Below are positions 6,597 to 13,871 of a stretch of DNA of 21,201 nt, in pieces. The position numbers were made by a program, and so were the translations under genes. Source of the stretch: Candidatus Gastranaerophilales bacterium (GTDB lineage Bacteria; Cyanobacteriota; Vampirovibrionia; Gastranaerophilales; Gastranaerophilaceae); NCBI GenBank assembly GCA_944323495.1, contig CALUSZ010000171.1, positions 1 to 21,201 of the forward strand, given 5' to 3'. Below the pieces are notes generated by a model, which saw only the letters and a program-made list of their open reading frames with translations, did not search any database and was not told the DNA's origin. Every line of letters begins with the position of its first letter. Within the stretch, counting starts at the first letter, position 1.

Positions 6597-6740
6597 ATGC
6601 AAAATGAAATGGTAAAAATAAAGGATGAATATATTTTAGAGCTTGAGGAAGAAGCAAAAGCTGCCGTTACAAAACGCAGAGCACTGCTCCTCTTTTCAAG
6701 CCGTTCAAAACTTGAATCTCTAAGATTCTTTATTGTATAA
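6597..6740 (+). CDS. 47-aa small hypothetical protein
   Basis: ATG 6597 is preceded by AGAGGA at 6582-6587 at a good spacing, and the frame runs to TAA 6738-6740. The product is acidic at the N-terminus (EMVKIKDEYILELEEEAK) and basic/hydrophobic at the C-terminus (KRRALLLF...RFFIV). It could be a short amphipathic helix, but I recognise no family. It sits 17 nt after the 80-aa gene. Its last codons overlap the holA promoter: the stop codon shares bases with the TATAAT box. That overlap constrains both. Confidence 0.6.
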   Translation: MQNEMVKIKDEYILELEEEAKAAVTKRRALLLFSSRSKLESLRFFIV

Positions 6741-6741
6741 T
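6712..6741 (+). promoter_or_regulatory. Promoter of holA, likely leaderless
   Basis: TTGAAT (6712-6717) and TATAAT (6736-6741) are separated by 18 nt. The -10 ends six bases before ATG 6748, the same arrangement as at the padR-like gene, so the mRNA should start at or next to the start codon. A 6-bp hairpin (6714-6719/6723-6728) overlaps the spacer. Confidence 0.7.
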
Positions 6742-6747
6742 CTCCAT

Positions 6748-7710
6748 ATGGCAGTATATTTTTTCTACGGGGATGAAGATTATAATATTGAACTTGAAAT
6801 ATCAAAAATGAGTTCTAAACTCAATCCTGATTTCAAATCAATGAGTTATATTGTATTGGACAACCCTTCTTATTCTGACCTAATCACGGCTCTTAGAACT
6901 CCTCCGATGATGTTTGGAAATATGCTTATAGTTATTAATGCCGAAGACTATTTTTTATCTAATAAAAATTTTTTCAGCGACAGCGAATTGGAAGACATAG
7001 AAGATGCTCTTAAACATAATCCGGAAAGCTTAGATATTGTTTTTGCAGTCAAGCTTCCAAGAAATGAGAACAAAAAACTTGATTCCAGACGAAAATTGTA
7101 TAAAATTTTATCAAAATATAACTCGCAGGAATTTCCGACATTTAAAACATACAAGGTTGCAGAAATATCAGCCTGGATAAAAAAACAGGCAAAAATTAAA
7201 GGAATAACTATCAATTCCGAATGCGCAGAACTTCTAATTGAGTATATCGGAAATAACTTACGAGAGTTTGATATAGAATTAGATAAGCTCAAGCTTACTG
7301 CTTATCCGGAAACTAATATTACCCCCAAAATGGTTAGTGAGATATGCATATCTAATCAGGATTTATTCAATCTTACAGAACTTATTATGCGGGATGAAAA
7401 AGATAAAGCACTCTTAGAGTTTAAAAAACTTCTGGATAAAAAGCATCCGCTTGAACTTTTATCTGCAATTCAAACAATGATTAGAAAATGGATTATCTTA
7501 AAAACAAAATCATCCTGTTCTTCTATGGAACTTTCAAAACTTACGGGACAGCATGAATTTGTAGTAAAACAGACTCTCGAAAAATTAAAACATACATCTC
7601 TAAAAGATCTGGTCAAGTTAAAACAAAATCTTTTTGAAGTAGAATATAAGATAAAAACAGCAGAATCAATTGATATGATATCGGAGGTTGAGTGTGCTCT
7701 TATCAGATAA
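6748..7710 (+). CDS. holA: DNA polymerase III subunit delta (clamp loader)
   Basis: Delta opens the sliding clamp as part of the clamp-loader complex. The 320-aa product has the family opening 'VYFFYGDEDYNIELEI', the 'LRTPPMMFGNMLIVI' segment, the central 'KKQAKIKGITINSECAELL' region with 'GNNLREFDIELDKL', and the usual C-terminal collar domain. ATG 6748 was chosen because the in-frame TTG 6733 precedes the -10 box and lacks a ribosome site. The gene overlaps holB by 17 nt. Having delta and delta-prime adjacent and translationally coupled fits a stoichiometric complex, whereas they are unlinked in E. coli. Confidence 0.93.
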   Translation: MAVYFFYGDEDYNIELEISKMSSKLNPDFKSMSYIVLDNPSYSDLITALRTPPMMFGNMLIVINAEDYFLSNKNFFSDSELEDIEDALKHNPESLDIVFAVKLPRNENKKLDSRRKLYKILSKYNSQEFPTFKTYKVAEISAWIKKQAKIKGITINSECAELLIEYIGNNLREFDIELDKLKLTAYPETNITPKMVSEICISNQDLFNLTELIMRDEKDKALLEFKKLLDKKHPLELLSAIQTMIRKWIILKTKSSCSSMELSKLTGQHEFVVKQTLEKLKHTSLKDLVKLKQNLFEVEYKIKTAESIDMISEVECALIR

Positions 7711-8539
7711 GTACCCATTCTTGACGGACTATTTCACAAAAGCATTGGCGCAAACTAACCATGCACTACCTCAAAGTATCTTGTTCTATGGGAGCGACCT
7801 TAACGCACAATATACACTCGCGTTGGAAATTGCAAGACTATTGAATTGCAATGATGACAAATCAGATACTTGCGAATGCTTAAACTGCAAATGGATTAGA
7901 GAAGGTTCGCATCCGGCTGTACTAACATATTCAAGGCTTGATAATAAGCCGGAGGATGATGAATCAAAAACTGTTATATCTATAAAACAAGCACAAAAAA
8001 TAAAAGAAAATCTTGTTACGGTGTCTAATTATCACAGGGTATTTATATTTTGTAACAGAGACGAAGATGGAAATATTGCGGGATTAAATCCATTAAACTT
8101 TCAGGCAGAAACTGCTAATTCGCTATTGAAAATTATAGAAGAACCCCAGCCTGGAGTAACGTTTATATTCCTTACCAGATATATTGATGACGTCCTCTCT
8201 ACAATAATTTCACGTTCACAATGTTTCTTTGTTCCTGCAATTCAGGAGATTAACTACGACTATTCAATTATTGACGGAATTTTTACAAATTATCTAAACT
8301 TTCAAAGAAAAGATATTTTTGATATTTCACAAAAACTTCTGGATTTGACAAAAGATGCTCCGCTTACTACAGTTCTAAGCGGCATACAAAATTATATCCT
8401 CTCACTTTTAAAATCAAATCCAAAAGAACCATTGCTTATAAAGCACATAAAATACGTAGAAGATGCTATAAACCAGACTCGTTTAGGAATGCGTCCCATA
8501 AACATATTAGATGAGCTATGTCTCAAAATTATAAACTAA
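7694..8539 (+). CDS. holB: DNA polymerase III subunit delta-prime (clamp loader)
   Basis: Delta-prime is the stator subunit of the clamp loader. The 281-aa product shows the AAA+ fold with a degenerate P-loop (YGSDLNAQYT, 32-41, without GKT), as usual for delta-prime, and a zinc-binding Cys set (Cys52, Cys60, Cys62, Cys65). It also has the classic 'NSLLKIIEEP' box and an 'SRSQ' sensor/arginine-finger motif. GTG 7694 was chosen: GGAGG at 7683-7687 is 6 nt upstream, whereas TTG 7688 would touch it. It overlaps holA by 17 nt. Its stop codon overlaps by 4 nt the stop of the convergent minus-strand membrane gene, and no terminator lies between them. Confidence 0.93.
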   Translation: MLLSDKYPFLTDYFTKALAQTNHALPQSILFYGSDLNAQYTLALEIARLLNCNDDKSDTCECLNCKWIREGSHPAVLTYSRLDNKPEDDESKTVISIKQAQKIKENLVTVSNYHRVFIFCNRDEDGNIAGLNPLNFQAETANSLLKIIEEPQPGVTFIFLTRYIDDVLSTIISRSQCFFVPAIQEINYDYSIIDGIFTNYLNFQRKDIFDISQKLLDLTKDAPLTTVLSGIQNYILSLLKSNPKEPLLIKHIKYVEDAINQTRLGMRPINILDELCLKIIN

Positions 8540-9348
8540 CCCTCTGACGGCGGAGCAATAGTACCCAAAAGGTATGCATATACATAAATGCAGTATAAAT
8601 ATTGAACATAGGATATGATATAAAATAACATAATCTTTATTATTGCAAATATATCAAACGACGTAAAATTCTTAATATCATGCACACCCAAAACGTAACT
8701 GATTAACGCTAAAAGGATATAATCTAAAAGATAAAATATTATAAATATTAATGTATTTAGAATATACTTACCTGTATATGTCCCCATTAAATAAATAGCT
8801 TTCCTAATATTCCAAACAGCAAAAACAGAATCTTTTGAAGCATAATTCCACAAAAGAGCAGGAATAAATGAACACAGAAAAATATACATAATCACCACCG
8901 TCTGCATCGGTAAGGATGCAAATGCAGTTAATAATGTACCGGAAGTTAATAAAAGAACAAAAGGAATGAACATTAAAATTGTTGCCACAACAGATGCCAC
9001 CCCTCTCCAAATAAACTTAAAAGTATTTATTTCCGGCAGAGTTACTTTAAAAACATTTTTAATTTTTCCATTATAAATGCTTGAAGCACTAATATCCCAA
9101 TCTCTTGATATTATATTCTCTGTAAGACTCCAAAAGTACCCCTGTACACACAAAAATGGACAGACAAGAAATATTCCTCCCAGTACATAATAAACACCAC
9201 TTGCAATCGGCATGCTGTCCCAAAATATGAACCCAAGAATAAAAGCGATAACTGCTAATACAAAAAATTTTATATAAGTAAAAAATAAATACCAAAAATG
9301 TTTATTAAAATCTTCGGTCTTAAACATCCAAATAAATGGTTTCAACAT
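8536..9348 (-). CDS. Polytopic membrane protein, weakly DUF4013-like
   Basis: The roughly 270-aa protein has about six hydrophobic segments (near residues 25-48, 52-72, 117-140, 145-168, 192-222 and 232-262) and no cleavable signal. A short 'LPEINTFKFIWRG' loop before the third segment recalls the DUF4013 family of integral membrane proteins, but I cannot confirm this. ATG 9348 is preferred over GTG 9351 because AGGA lies 7 nt before it. It is the last gene of the tonB/exb run, 26 nt after the second exbD, so it may work with that module or simply be co-transcribed. The function is unknown. Confidence 0.75.
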   Translation of the reverse strand: MLKPFIWMFKTEDFNKHFWYLFFTYIKFFVLAVIAFILGFIFWDSMPIASGVYYVLGGIFLVCPFLCVQGYFWSLTENIISRDWDISASSIYNGKIKNVFKVTLPEINTFKFIWRGVASVVATILMFIPFVLLLTSGTLLTAFASLPMQTVVIMYIFLCSFIPALLWNYASKDSVFAVWNIRKAIYLMGTYTGKYILNTLIFIIFYLLDYILLALISYVLGVHDIKNFTSFDIFAIIKIMLFYIISYVQYLYCIYVYAYLLGTIAPPSEG

Positions 9349-9374
9349 CACTCATTCCTATTTTCCAACTACAA

Positions 9375-9752
9375 TTATCTGGACAGAGAAATACTTGTAA
9401 CTCCTGCATTTCTGGCACTATCCATTAATTTCACCACCGCTCCGTGCTCAGCATCTTCATCGGCTTGAATTAAAAGCCCATCCGGGAAATCCTTTGCATT
9501 CTGCGCCACAGTACTTTCTAAATCCGCAGCTGCAATTTCATTCTCGTTAAAGTAATACTTATTGTCAGCCGTAACACTAAAATTCATAATCTTTGGATCT
9601 TTCGCTATTTGCTCCTGATTAACAACTTCCGGAACAGCAAGATTCAACCCCTGCTGGTCAAGAAGCGGTGCTATTACCATCATAATGATTAAAAGCACTA
9701 AAAATATATCTGTAAGCGGTGTTATATTAATTTCATTAAAACTGTCACGCAT
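9375..9752 (-). CDS. exbD: ExbD/TolR-family proton channel subunit, short form
   Basis: This 125-aa protein has one N-terminal membrane helix containing the essential Asp (NITPLTDIFLVLLIIMM, Asp15) and a periplasmic domain of about 90 residues. With ExbB it would use proton motive force to drive a TonB/TolA-type protein. It begins 2 nt after the stop of the other exbD, with GGAG as ribosome site inside the preceding gene, so the two are coupled. Its helix is nearly identical to that of the neighbouring paralog, but the periplasmic domains differ strongly. Whether it is functionally ExbD or TolR cannot be decided from sequence alone. Confidence 0.92.
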   Translation of the reverse strand: MRDSFNEINITPLTDIFLVLLIIMMVIAPLLDQQGLNLAVPEVVNQEQIAKDPKIMNFSVTADNKYYFNENEIAAADLESTVAQNAKDFPDGLLIQADEDAEHGAVVKLMDSARNAGVTSISLSR

Positions 9753-9754
9753 TA

Positions 9755-10276
9755 TTATTCACTCCAATTATCATATTGATTATTAGCACCGGAAGCACCC
9801 TGTAATGTATTATTAGAGGTATAATTTGTTGTCGCTTCCTCCTGCATTTGCTCTAATTTTCGCTGATCTTTTTTATTTAAAGGTTCGCCTGCTACAATAA
9901 GTTTTTTATAATTAGCATCCTGTGCAGCATCCATTATATCCATAATAATAGAACTCTTAACCTTCTCATCAGCCTTAACAACAACCTCCGCTTTTTCATT
10001 ATCACCTTTAAGCTTTTCAAGCTCACTTGCTAAGTTCGCAATAGATGAACGCTTTGTATCAACGTATATTGTACCGTCTTTAGTAACAGAGACCGTCACT
10101 TTTCCCTGTTCAATAGAAGTGCCGCTGTTAACCTCCGGAATAGTTATAGTATTATCTACAGATTGAAATGTAGGTGCAACCACCATCATGATAATTAACA
10201 GAACCAAAAATATATCCGTAAGAGGAGTTATATTAATCTCTGTAAATAAAGCTTTTTTACCTGTCTTTATACCCAT
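9755..10276 (-). CDS. exbD: ExbD/TolR-family proton channel subunit, long form
   Basis: This 173-aa protein has the same transmembrane motif as its neighbour (NITPLTDIFLVLLIIMM, Asp21) and a periplasmic domain to about residue 130. It also has a polar, Gln/Asn-rich C-terminal extension of about 40 residues (after 'NKKDQRKLEQMQEEA') that is longer than usual for ExbD. It lies 19 nt downstream of exbB. One ExbB with two different ExbD proteins suggests a mixed channel, as reported for some TonB systems with two ExbD genes. Confidence 0.92.
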   Translation of the reverse strand: MGIKTGKKALFTEINITPLTDIFLVLLIIMMVVAPTFQSVDNTITIPEVNSGTSIEQGKVTVSVTKDGTIYVDTKRSSIANLASELEKLKGDNEKAEVVVKADEKVKSSIIMDIMDAAQDANYKKLIVAGEPLNKKDQRKLEQMQEEATTNYTSNNTLQGASGANNQYDNWSE

Positions 10277-10295
10277 AATACATTCTCTTTCGACA

Positions 10296-10946
10296 TTATC
10301 CTAACGCAACACTTGATTTTGACTGAACGTTAACTTCTTCTTCAGAATCAACAAAGCTTAAGAATAGTAACTTGATCAATTGGAAATCATCTTCAAATCT
10401 TCTTACTGTTGATTGGAAAGTATTGTAGCAGACAACCGCAACAATAGCAACTCCAAGACCAAAAGCAGTAGCAATCAATGCAGAGCCGATACCCATAGCA
10501 ACAGCCGCAGATTGATTACCTTGAGATGCTAAATCCTGGAATGTATAAAGAATTCTTACAACAGTACCAAACAGACCTAAGAAAGGCGCAACACCACCGA
10601 TTGTACCGAGAATAGTTAATCTATGTTCAAGTTTTCTTGTAGCAAGTGCAGATGCAATATCAAAAGATCTGGAAAACCCTTTTTTCTGTTCAGATAAAAT
10701 TCTAACACCTTCCTCAGTAACTTCTCCAATAATGCCGCCGCATTGAACCGCAAGATTTTGAGCCCCCATAAGGTTATTCTTAGCAAGTTCTTTTTGAAGC
10801 TTCGGAATAAACTCAATAACATTTCTCTTGTTCGCATTGTAAAAAGCTGCCCTGTCAATTGCAACCATAACGGTTAATATTGAGCAGATTAAGATTGGTA
10901 ACAATACCGGCCAATCTAATTGAATTGAATGTAATAATAGTTCCAT
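10296..10946 (-). CDS. exbB: MotA/TolQ/ExbB-family proton channel protein
   Basis: The 216-aa inner-membrane protein has three hydrophobic helices (about 12-32, 111-135 and 153-175). It carries the family signature 'LGTIGGVAPFLGLFGTV' at 113-129 and a cytoplasmic loop between helices 1 and 2 (about 35-108). It forms the pentameric channel that accommodates ExbD. AAGGGGAA lies before ATG 10946. It is 35 nt downstream of the double TonB_C gene in the tonB/exb run. The short N-terminus before helix 1 fits ExbB or TolQ equally; the surrounding TonB-like genes favour ExbB. Confidence 0.94.
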   Translation of the reverse strand: MELLLHSIQLDWPVLLPILICSILTVMVAIDRAAFYNANKRNVIEFIPKLQKELAKNNLMGAQNLAVQCGGIIGEVTEEGVRILSEQKKGFSRSFDIASALATRKLEHRLTILGTIGGVAPFLGLFGTVVRILYTFQDLASQGNQSAAVAMGIGSALIATAFGLGVAIVAVVCYNTFQSTVRRFEDDFQLIKLLFLSFVDSEEEVNVQSKSSVALG

Positions 10947-10981
10947 AATTATTTCCCCTTATATTGTGTACATCATTTTAA

Positions 10982-11794
10982 TTAAAAGCCTTGATTCGGA
11001 GCTACAACAAAATAATATACGATTGTAGCACCGATACAAGATTCAGGCACTTTTGAAAGTTTTATACTCTTTACAGCCTCCACGGCCGCATCTGCTGCAT
11101 CAGCATTTTGAGTTTGATTTGCATCAACCTTAATAAACTGCATATTACCGTTTGAGGCGATTTTAAATGATACAGCAACAGCACTGTCCGCCTTCAAATA
11201 AGGTTCCCAATTCTGTTGAATCTGCCTGCTTATCTCCGTATGAACAGCATTTGAAACAAACTGCGGATATTCACTTTGTATCCCTAACTGTTTTGCCTCT
11301 TCAATCTCTACGGTTCTGCAACTCTTGTTAGCTTGTGAAACCTTATTTTTTAAGTGTTTAATGCTCGTAATATTATTAGCTTGAATATCTTTTCCGATAA
11401 AATATACCTGAAGATTTATACCATTCATTTTAAACTCTTGCGGTAGAGGCTTAAAAGGAGCTGTCTTTAACAAAGTCTGAAGAGCAGCAGATTCAAATTC
11501 TTTTGAGCCCTCTGTTTTTATAACATCATATCCAGTAATTTTCCCATTTTTATCAATGTTTACACTAAAAGCAGCCTGGTTATTGTTATCAGAGGAATTT
11601 TTCCAGTTCAGCCTCAAACAATATTCCAGATAATTCAAATACATTTCCTTTGTTCTAGAAAGTTCTGCTTCTTCAGGAGAAAGAGCTTTGACAGTAGAAT
11701 AATAAGGTTGTTGATCAGAAGCAGCAAATGAAGCACAGCTAACCATGCTGAAAAATGATATTGATGCTAATATTACTGCTATTATTTTTTTCAT
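10982..11794 (-). CDS. Exported protein with two TonB C-terminal-like modules
   Basis: The 270-aa product begins with a signal sequence (MKKIIAVILASISFFSMVSC). Cys20 could be a lipoprotein site, although cleavage after 'SFA' is also possible. Two modules follow. The first (about 51-134: 'YLNYLEYCLRLNW', 'FSVNIDKNGKITGYDV', 'APFKPLPQEF', 'LQVYF') and the second (about 182-264: 'VHTEISRQIQQNW', 'VSFKIASNGNMQFI', 'IVYYFV') both follow the TonB C-terminal domain pattern. It lacks a TonB membrane anchor and Pro-rich linker, so it cannot itself be energised by ExbB/ExbD in the usual way. ATG 11794 was chosen because AAAGGAAAG lies between it and the in-frame ATG 11809. It starts 21 nt after the tonB-like gene. 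Confidence 0.85.
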   Translation of the reverse strand: MKKIIAVILASISFFSMVSCASFAASDQQPYYSTVKALSPEEAELSRTKEMYLNYLEYCLRLNWKNSSDNNNQAAFSVNIDKNGKITGYDVIKTEGSKEFESAALQTLLKTAPFKPLPQEFKMNGINLQVYFIGKDIQANNITSIKHLKNKVSQANKSCRTVEIEEAKQLGIQSEYPQFVSNAVHTEISRQIQQNWEPYLKADSAVAVSFKIASNGNMQFIKVDANQTQNADAADAAVEAVKSIKLSKVPESCIGATIVYYFVVAPNQGF

Positions 11795-11815
11795 AATCTT
11801 TCCTTTCATTCCTTA

Positions 11816-12997
11816 TTAGTATCTGGAAGCATTAAACACGTTATAATCAAATGTAAATTGAATATCTATACTTTGTCCTTTAAAGTCTGCCGGAAGCGGT
11901 CTGAACGGAGCAGTCAGCTCAACTGCCTTAAGAGCAGCCTGGTCTGCAGACGGCATGCCTGAAGATTTATGAACTCGACACGATAATAGTCTACCGTCTT
12001 TTGCAATCTTAAATAACAAAATAACACGTTTACTTTCATTTCCTTTTGGAGGATCCCAATTAAGTTTTATTCTCCTTTGCAGTTCTCTCATATAAGGCCC
12101 AAAATCCGGCTCTCTTAATGCATCAATTCCGGGAGCACCACCGCCTCCGCCCGGGTTGCCGATATTACCGCTTCCGGAAGAACCGCGGGATAACGGGCTA
12201 GCGGAACCGCCAGCTGATGGAGATAGAGAAGGTCTTGGCGCATATGAGCTTCCTCTTGAAGCAGAAGATGATGCACTTGAACCGGACTTAGCTCCAGTCG
12301 GAGCAGATGTTCCGCCAATAGGCCCTGTAGAAAGTGTTTTCCCCGGAGGAGCTGCCTTTGGAGCAGGGGCTCTGAACGGAGTGGAAGGTTTTGCTACAGG
12401 AGCAGGCGTTGATGTCGGCCTTGCACTCGGCCTTGCAGTCGGCGGTGCCGGTTTAGCCGGAGACGGCTTTGCCGCTGGCTGCGGTTTTTTCTGAACTGGC
12501 TGCTGTGTCTTTTTAGGCTGTGCCTGCTGTTGTTTTACCTGTTTTTTTATTTGCTGTTGCTGCTGTTTTATTAACTTATTAGCACTCTTAGCTGCTGCAG
12601 ACGGTTTTGAGGCTTTTTTAGGTGCAGGAGAAGGCATTGAAACTTTGCGCTTCGGATCATTAATCCCTCCGCTTCTGGAATTCATATCAGAACGGTTTTT
12701 TGTATTAGGATCCCTCGGCTGTGCCTCCTTATCCACAAGAACAAATTCTATATCCTTTTTAAGCTGGGCCTGCGGCTTTTTAAAAAGACTTAGGTTAATC
12801 CCCATTAAAGCAAGTGCGACTGTAATAAGCCAAATCAAAAGCACAACAGCAGGATGCAGTGCCGTAGATATCGCAAACGAGCGCCTTATCGGAATAACCT
12901 CCGGTTTACTTGTTACAATAGAAGGAAGCGTGTATTCCTTCTCATTTTTATCCTCATCTTCGTCTAGTATAAAACTGTTTTTATTGATTATTGTCAC
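11816..12997 (-). CDS. TonB/TolA-like energy transducer with long low-complexity linker
   Basis: The 393-aa protein has a 40-residue cytoplasmic N-terminus and one membrane helix (about 44-70) carrying Ser44-x3-His48, the SxxxH feature of TonB helices that contact ExbB/ExbD. The periplasmic linker (about 90-290) is first Lys/Gln-rich (140-172), then Pro/Ala/Lys-rich, then Ser/Gly-rich, ending in a five-Gly run at 283-287. A TonB_C domain lies at about 298-388 ('YMRELQRRIKLNWDPP', 'APFRPLPADF', 'IDIQFTFDY'). GTG 12997 is preceded by an AGAGAG site. It heads the exb run, so this is the likely partner of ExbB and the ExbDs. TolA-like function is the main alternative; no tolB or pal is present here. 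Confidence 0.9.
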   Translation of the reverse strand: MTIINKNSFILDEDEDKNEKEYTLPSIVTSKPEVIPIRRSFAISTALHPAVVLLIWLITVALALMGINLSLFKKPQAQLKKDIEFVLVDKEAQPRDPNTKNRSDMNSRSGGINDPKRKVSMPSPAPKKASKPSAAAKSANKLIKQQQQQIKKQVKQQQAQPKKTQQPVQKKPQPAAKPSPAKPAPPTARPSARPTSTPAPVAKPSTPFRAPAPKAAPPGKTLSTGPIGGTSAPTGAKSGSSASSSASRGSSYAPRPSLSPSAGGSASPLSRGSSGSGNIGNPGGGGGAPGIDALREPDFGPYMRELQRRIKLNWDPPKGNESKRVILLFKIAKDGRLLSCRVHKSSGMPSADQAALKAVELTAPFRPLPADFKGQSIDIQFTFDYNVFNASRY

Positions 12998-13065
12998 TTT
13001 ATATTCTCTCTTATATTACCCTTTTAGAATAATAAATTTTTATATAAATTAAATTATCCTGTTTA

Positions 13066-13815
13066 CTAATTCTCGTAACTATAACTTGAAGCTGAAACAG
13101 TAACCGGCTGTGTTAGCATCAGCTCTATTGAAGCATTCGCAGGAATTTCTACATCATTTCCTTTATCCCAAACAGATTTAACCAATCCACCACCGGCACC
13201 AACAGCTGTCCCAAGAGCAGCTCCTCTACCAATATTACCGCCCGCCAGTGCTCCGAATACAAGTCCGGATACTGCTCCTGCAGCACTTCCTGCAGCTAAA
13301 TCTTTTGCGTATTCTTTTGTTACATCAAGTTTTGTCCCGCCAATAAGCACACCAGAAGCATCATCTGTTTTTATAACGGCAGAAATCGGGATTTGAGTAC
13401 CATATGGAGTATAAATCTGTGTAAACCGTATATTCAATTTACCATTCATACTTCCCCTTTTTGCCTTCGATGCCTCTATTACGGTACCTACAATATTACT
13501 CCCTGCCGGAGCAATAAGTTTATTATTATAATAAAAATCTGAATTCAAAAGAATACTAACACTCTCCCCAGTCTTAAGTGTAGCAGAGGAAATCGGAGAT
13601 GTCAGCATTGCAGGAATATAAGTTCCAGCAGGCACCATAACAACATTACCCTGCAGCGGCTGATTTGTACTGTACTGCATCGGCTGCTGTACATAATTAC
13701 TATTATATACAGGTTGAGTCTGTTGTTGTTGATACGAATAATTAGACGCTGCATTGGCAGTATTAAAAGTACATAAAACCGTCATCAAAAACAGTGCTGG
13801 TATCTTCTTGTTCAT
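13066..13815 (-). CDS. Secreted glycine-zipper protein with VirB10/TrbI-like beta region
   Basis: The 249-aa product has a signal peptide (residues 1-22, ending 'NTANA'), a Gln/Tyr/Pro-rich stretch (28-56), and a beta-rich region (about 60-160). The pattern 'VPAGTYIPAMLTSPI', 'LIAPAGSNIVGTV', 'LNIRFTQIYTPYGTQIPI' recalls the VirB10/TrbI periplasmic fold. A Gly/Ala-rich membrane-like helix follows at 174-212, then a final 'EIPANASIELMLTQPV' strand. MNKK at 13815 is the start: GAAAGGA precedes it, and the earlier in-frame ATG 13845 lies on the -10 box. It is a paralog of the 191-aa protein encoded just upstream. Its role is unknown; a periplasmic or outer-membrane position next to the tonB module is likely. 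Confidence 0.8.
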   Translation of the reverse strand: MNKKIPALFLMTVLCTFNTANAASNYSYQQQQTQPVYNSNYVQQPMQYSTNQPLQGNVVMVPAGTYIPAMLTSPISSATLKTGESVSILLNSDFYYNNKLIAPAGSNIVGTVIEASKAKRGSMNGKLNIRFTQIYTPYGTQIPISAVIKTDDASGVLIGGTKLDVTKEYAKDLAAGSAAGAVSGLVFGALAGGNIGRGAALGTAVGAGGGLVKSVWDKGNDVEIPANASIELMLTQPVTVSASSYSYEN

Positions 13816-13843
13816 AGTAAATATCCTTTCTCCCCTATATAAC

Positions 13844-13871
13844 ATTTTATTATCAATCGAGATTTTGTCAA
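13844..13871 (-). promoter_or_regulatory. Consensus promoter for the 249-aa secreted protein gene
   Basis: On the minus strand TTGACA (13871-13866) and TAAAAT (13849-13844) are separated by 16 nt. The -35 overlaps the stop codon of the preceding gene. The predicted start near 13837 leaves a leader of about 22 nt to ATG 13815. Confidence 0.7.

Noticed and set aside
6948..7292. 114-codon minus-strand frame inside holA
   Set aside because: It lies wholly within holA, whose protein is clearly recognisable; the antisense frame is open by chance.
12156..12494. 112-codon plus-strand frame opposite the tonB-like gene
   Set aside because: It is antisense to the Pro/Ala/Ser/Gly-rich linker; the low-complexity codons keep the opposite frame open. 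The Gly/Ala-rich translation and lack of a ribosome site argue against a gene.
12645..13052. 135-codon plus-strand frame opposite the tonB-like N-terminus
   Set aside because: It overlaps a well-supported gene on the other strand and has no ribosome site or family resemblance.
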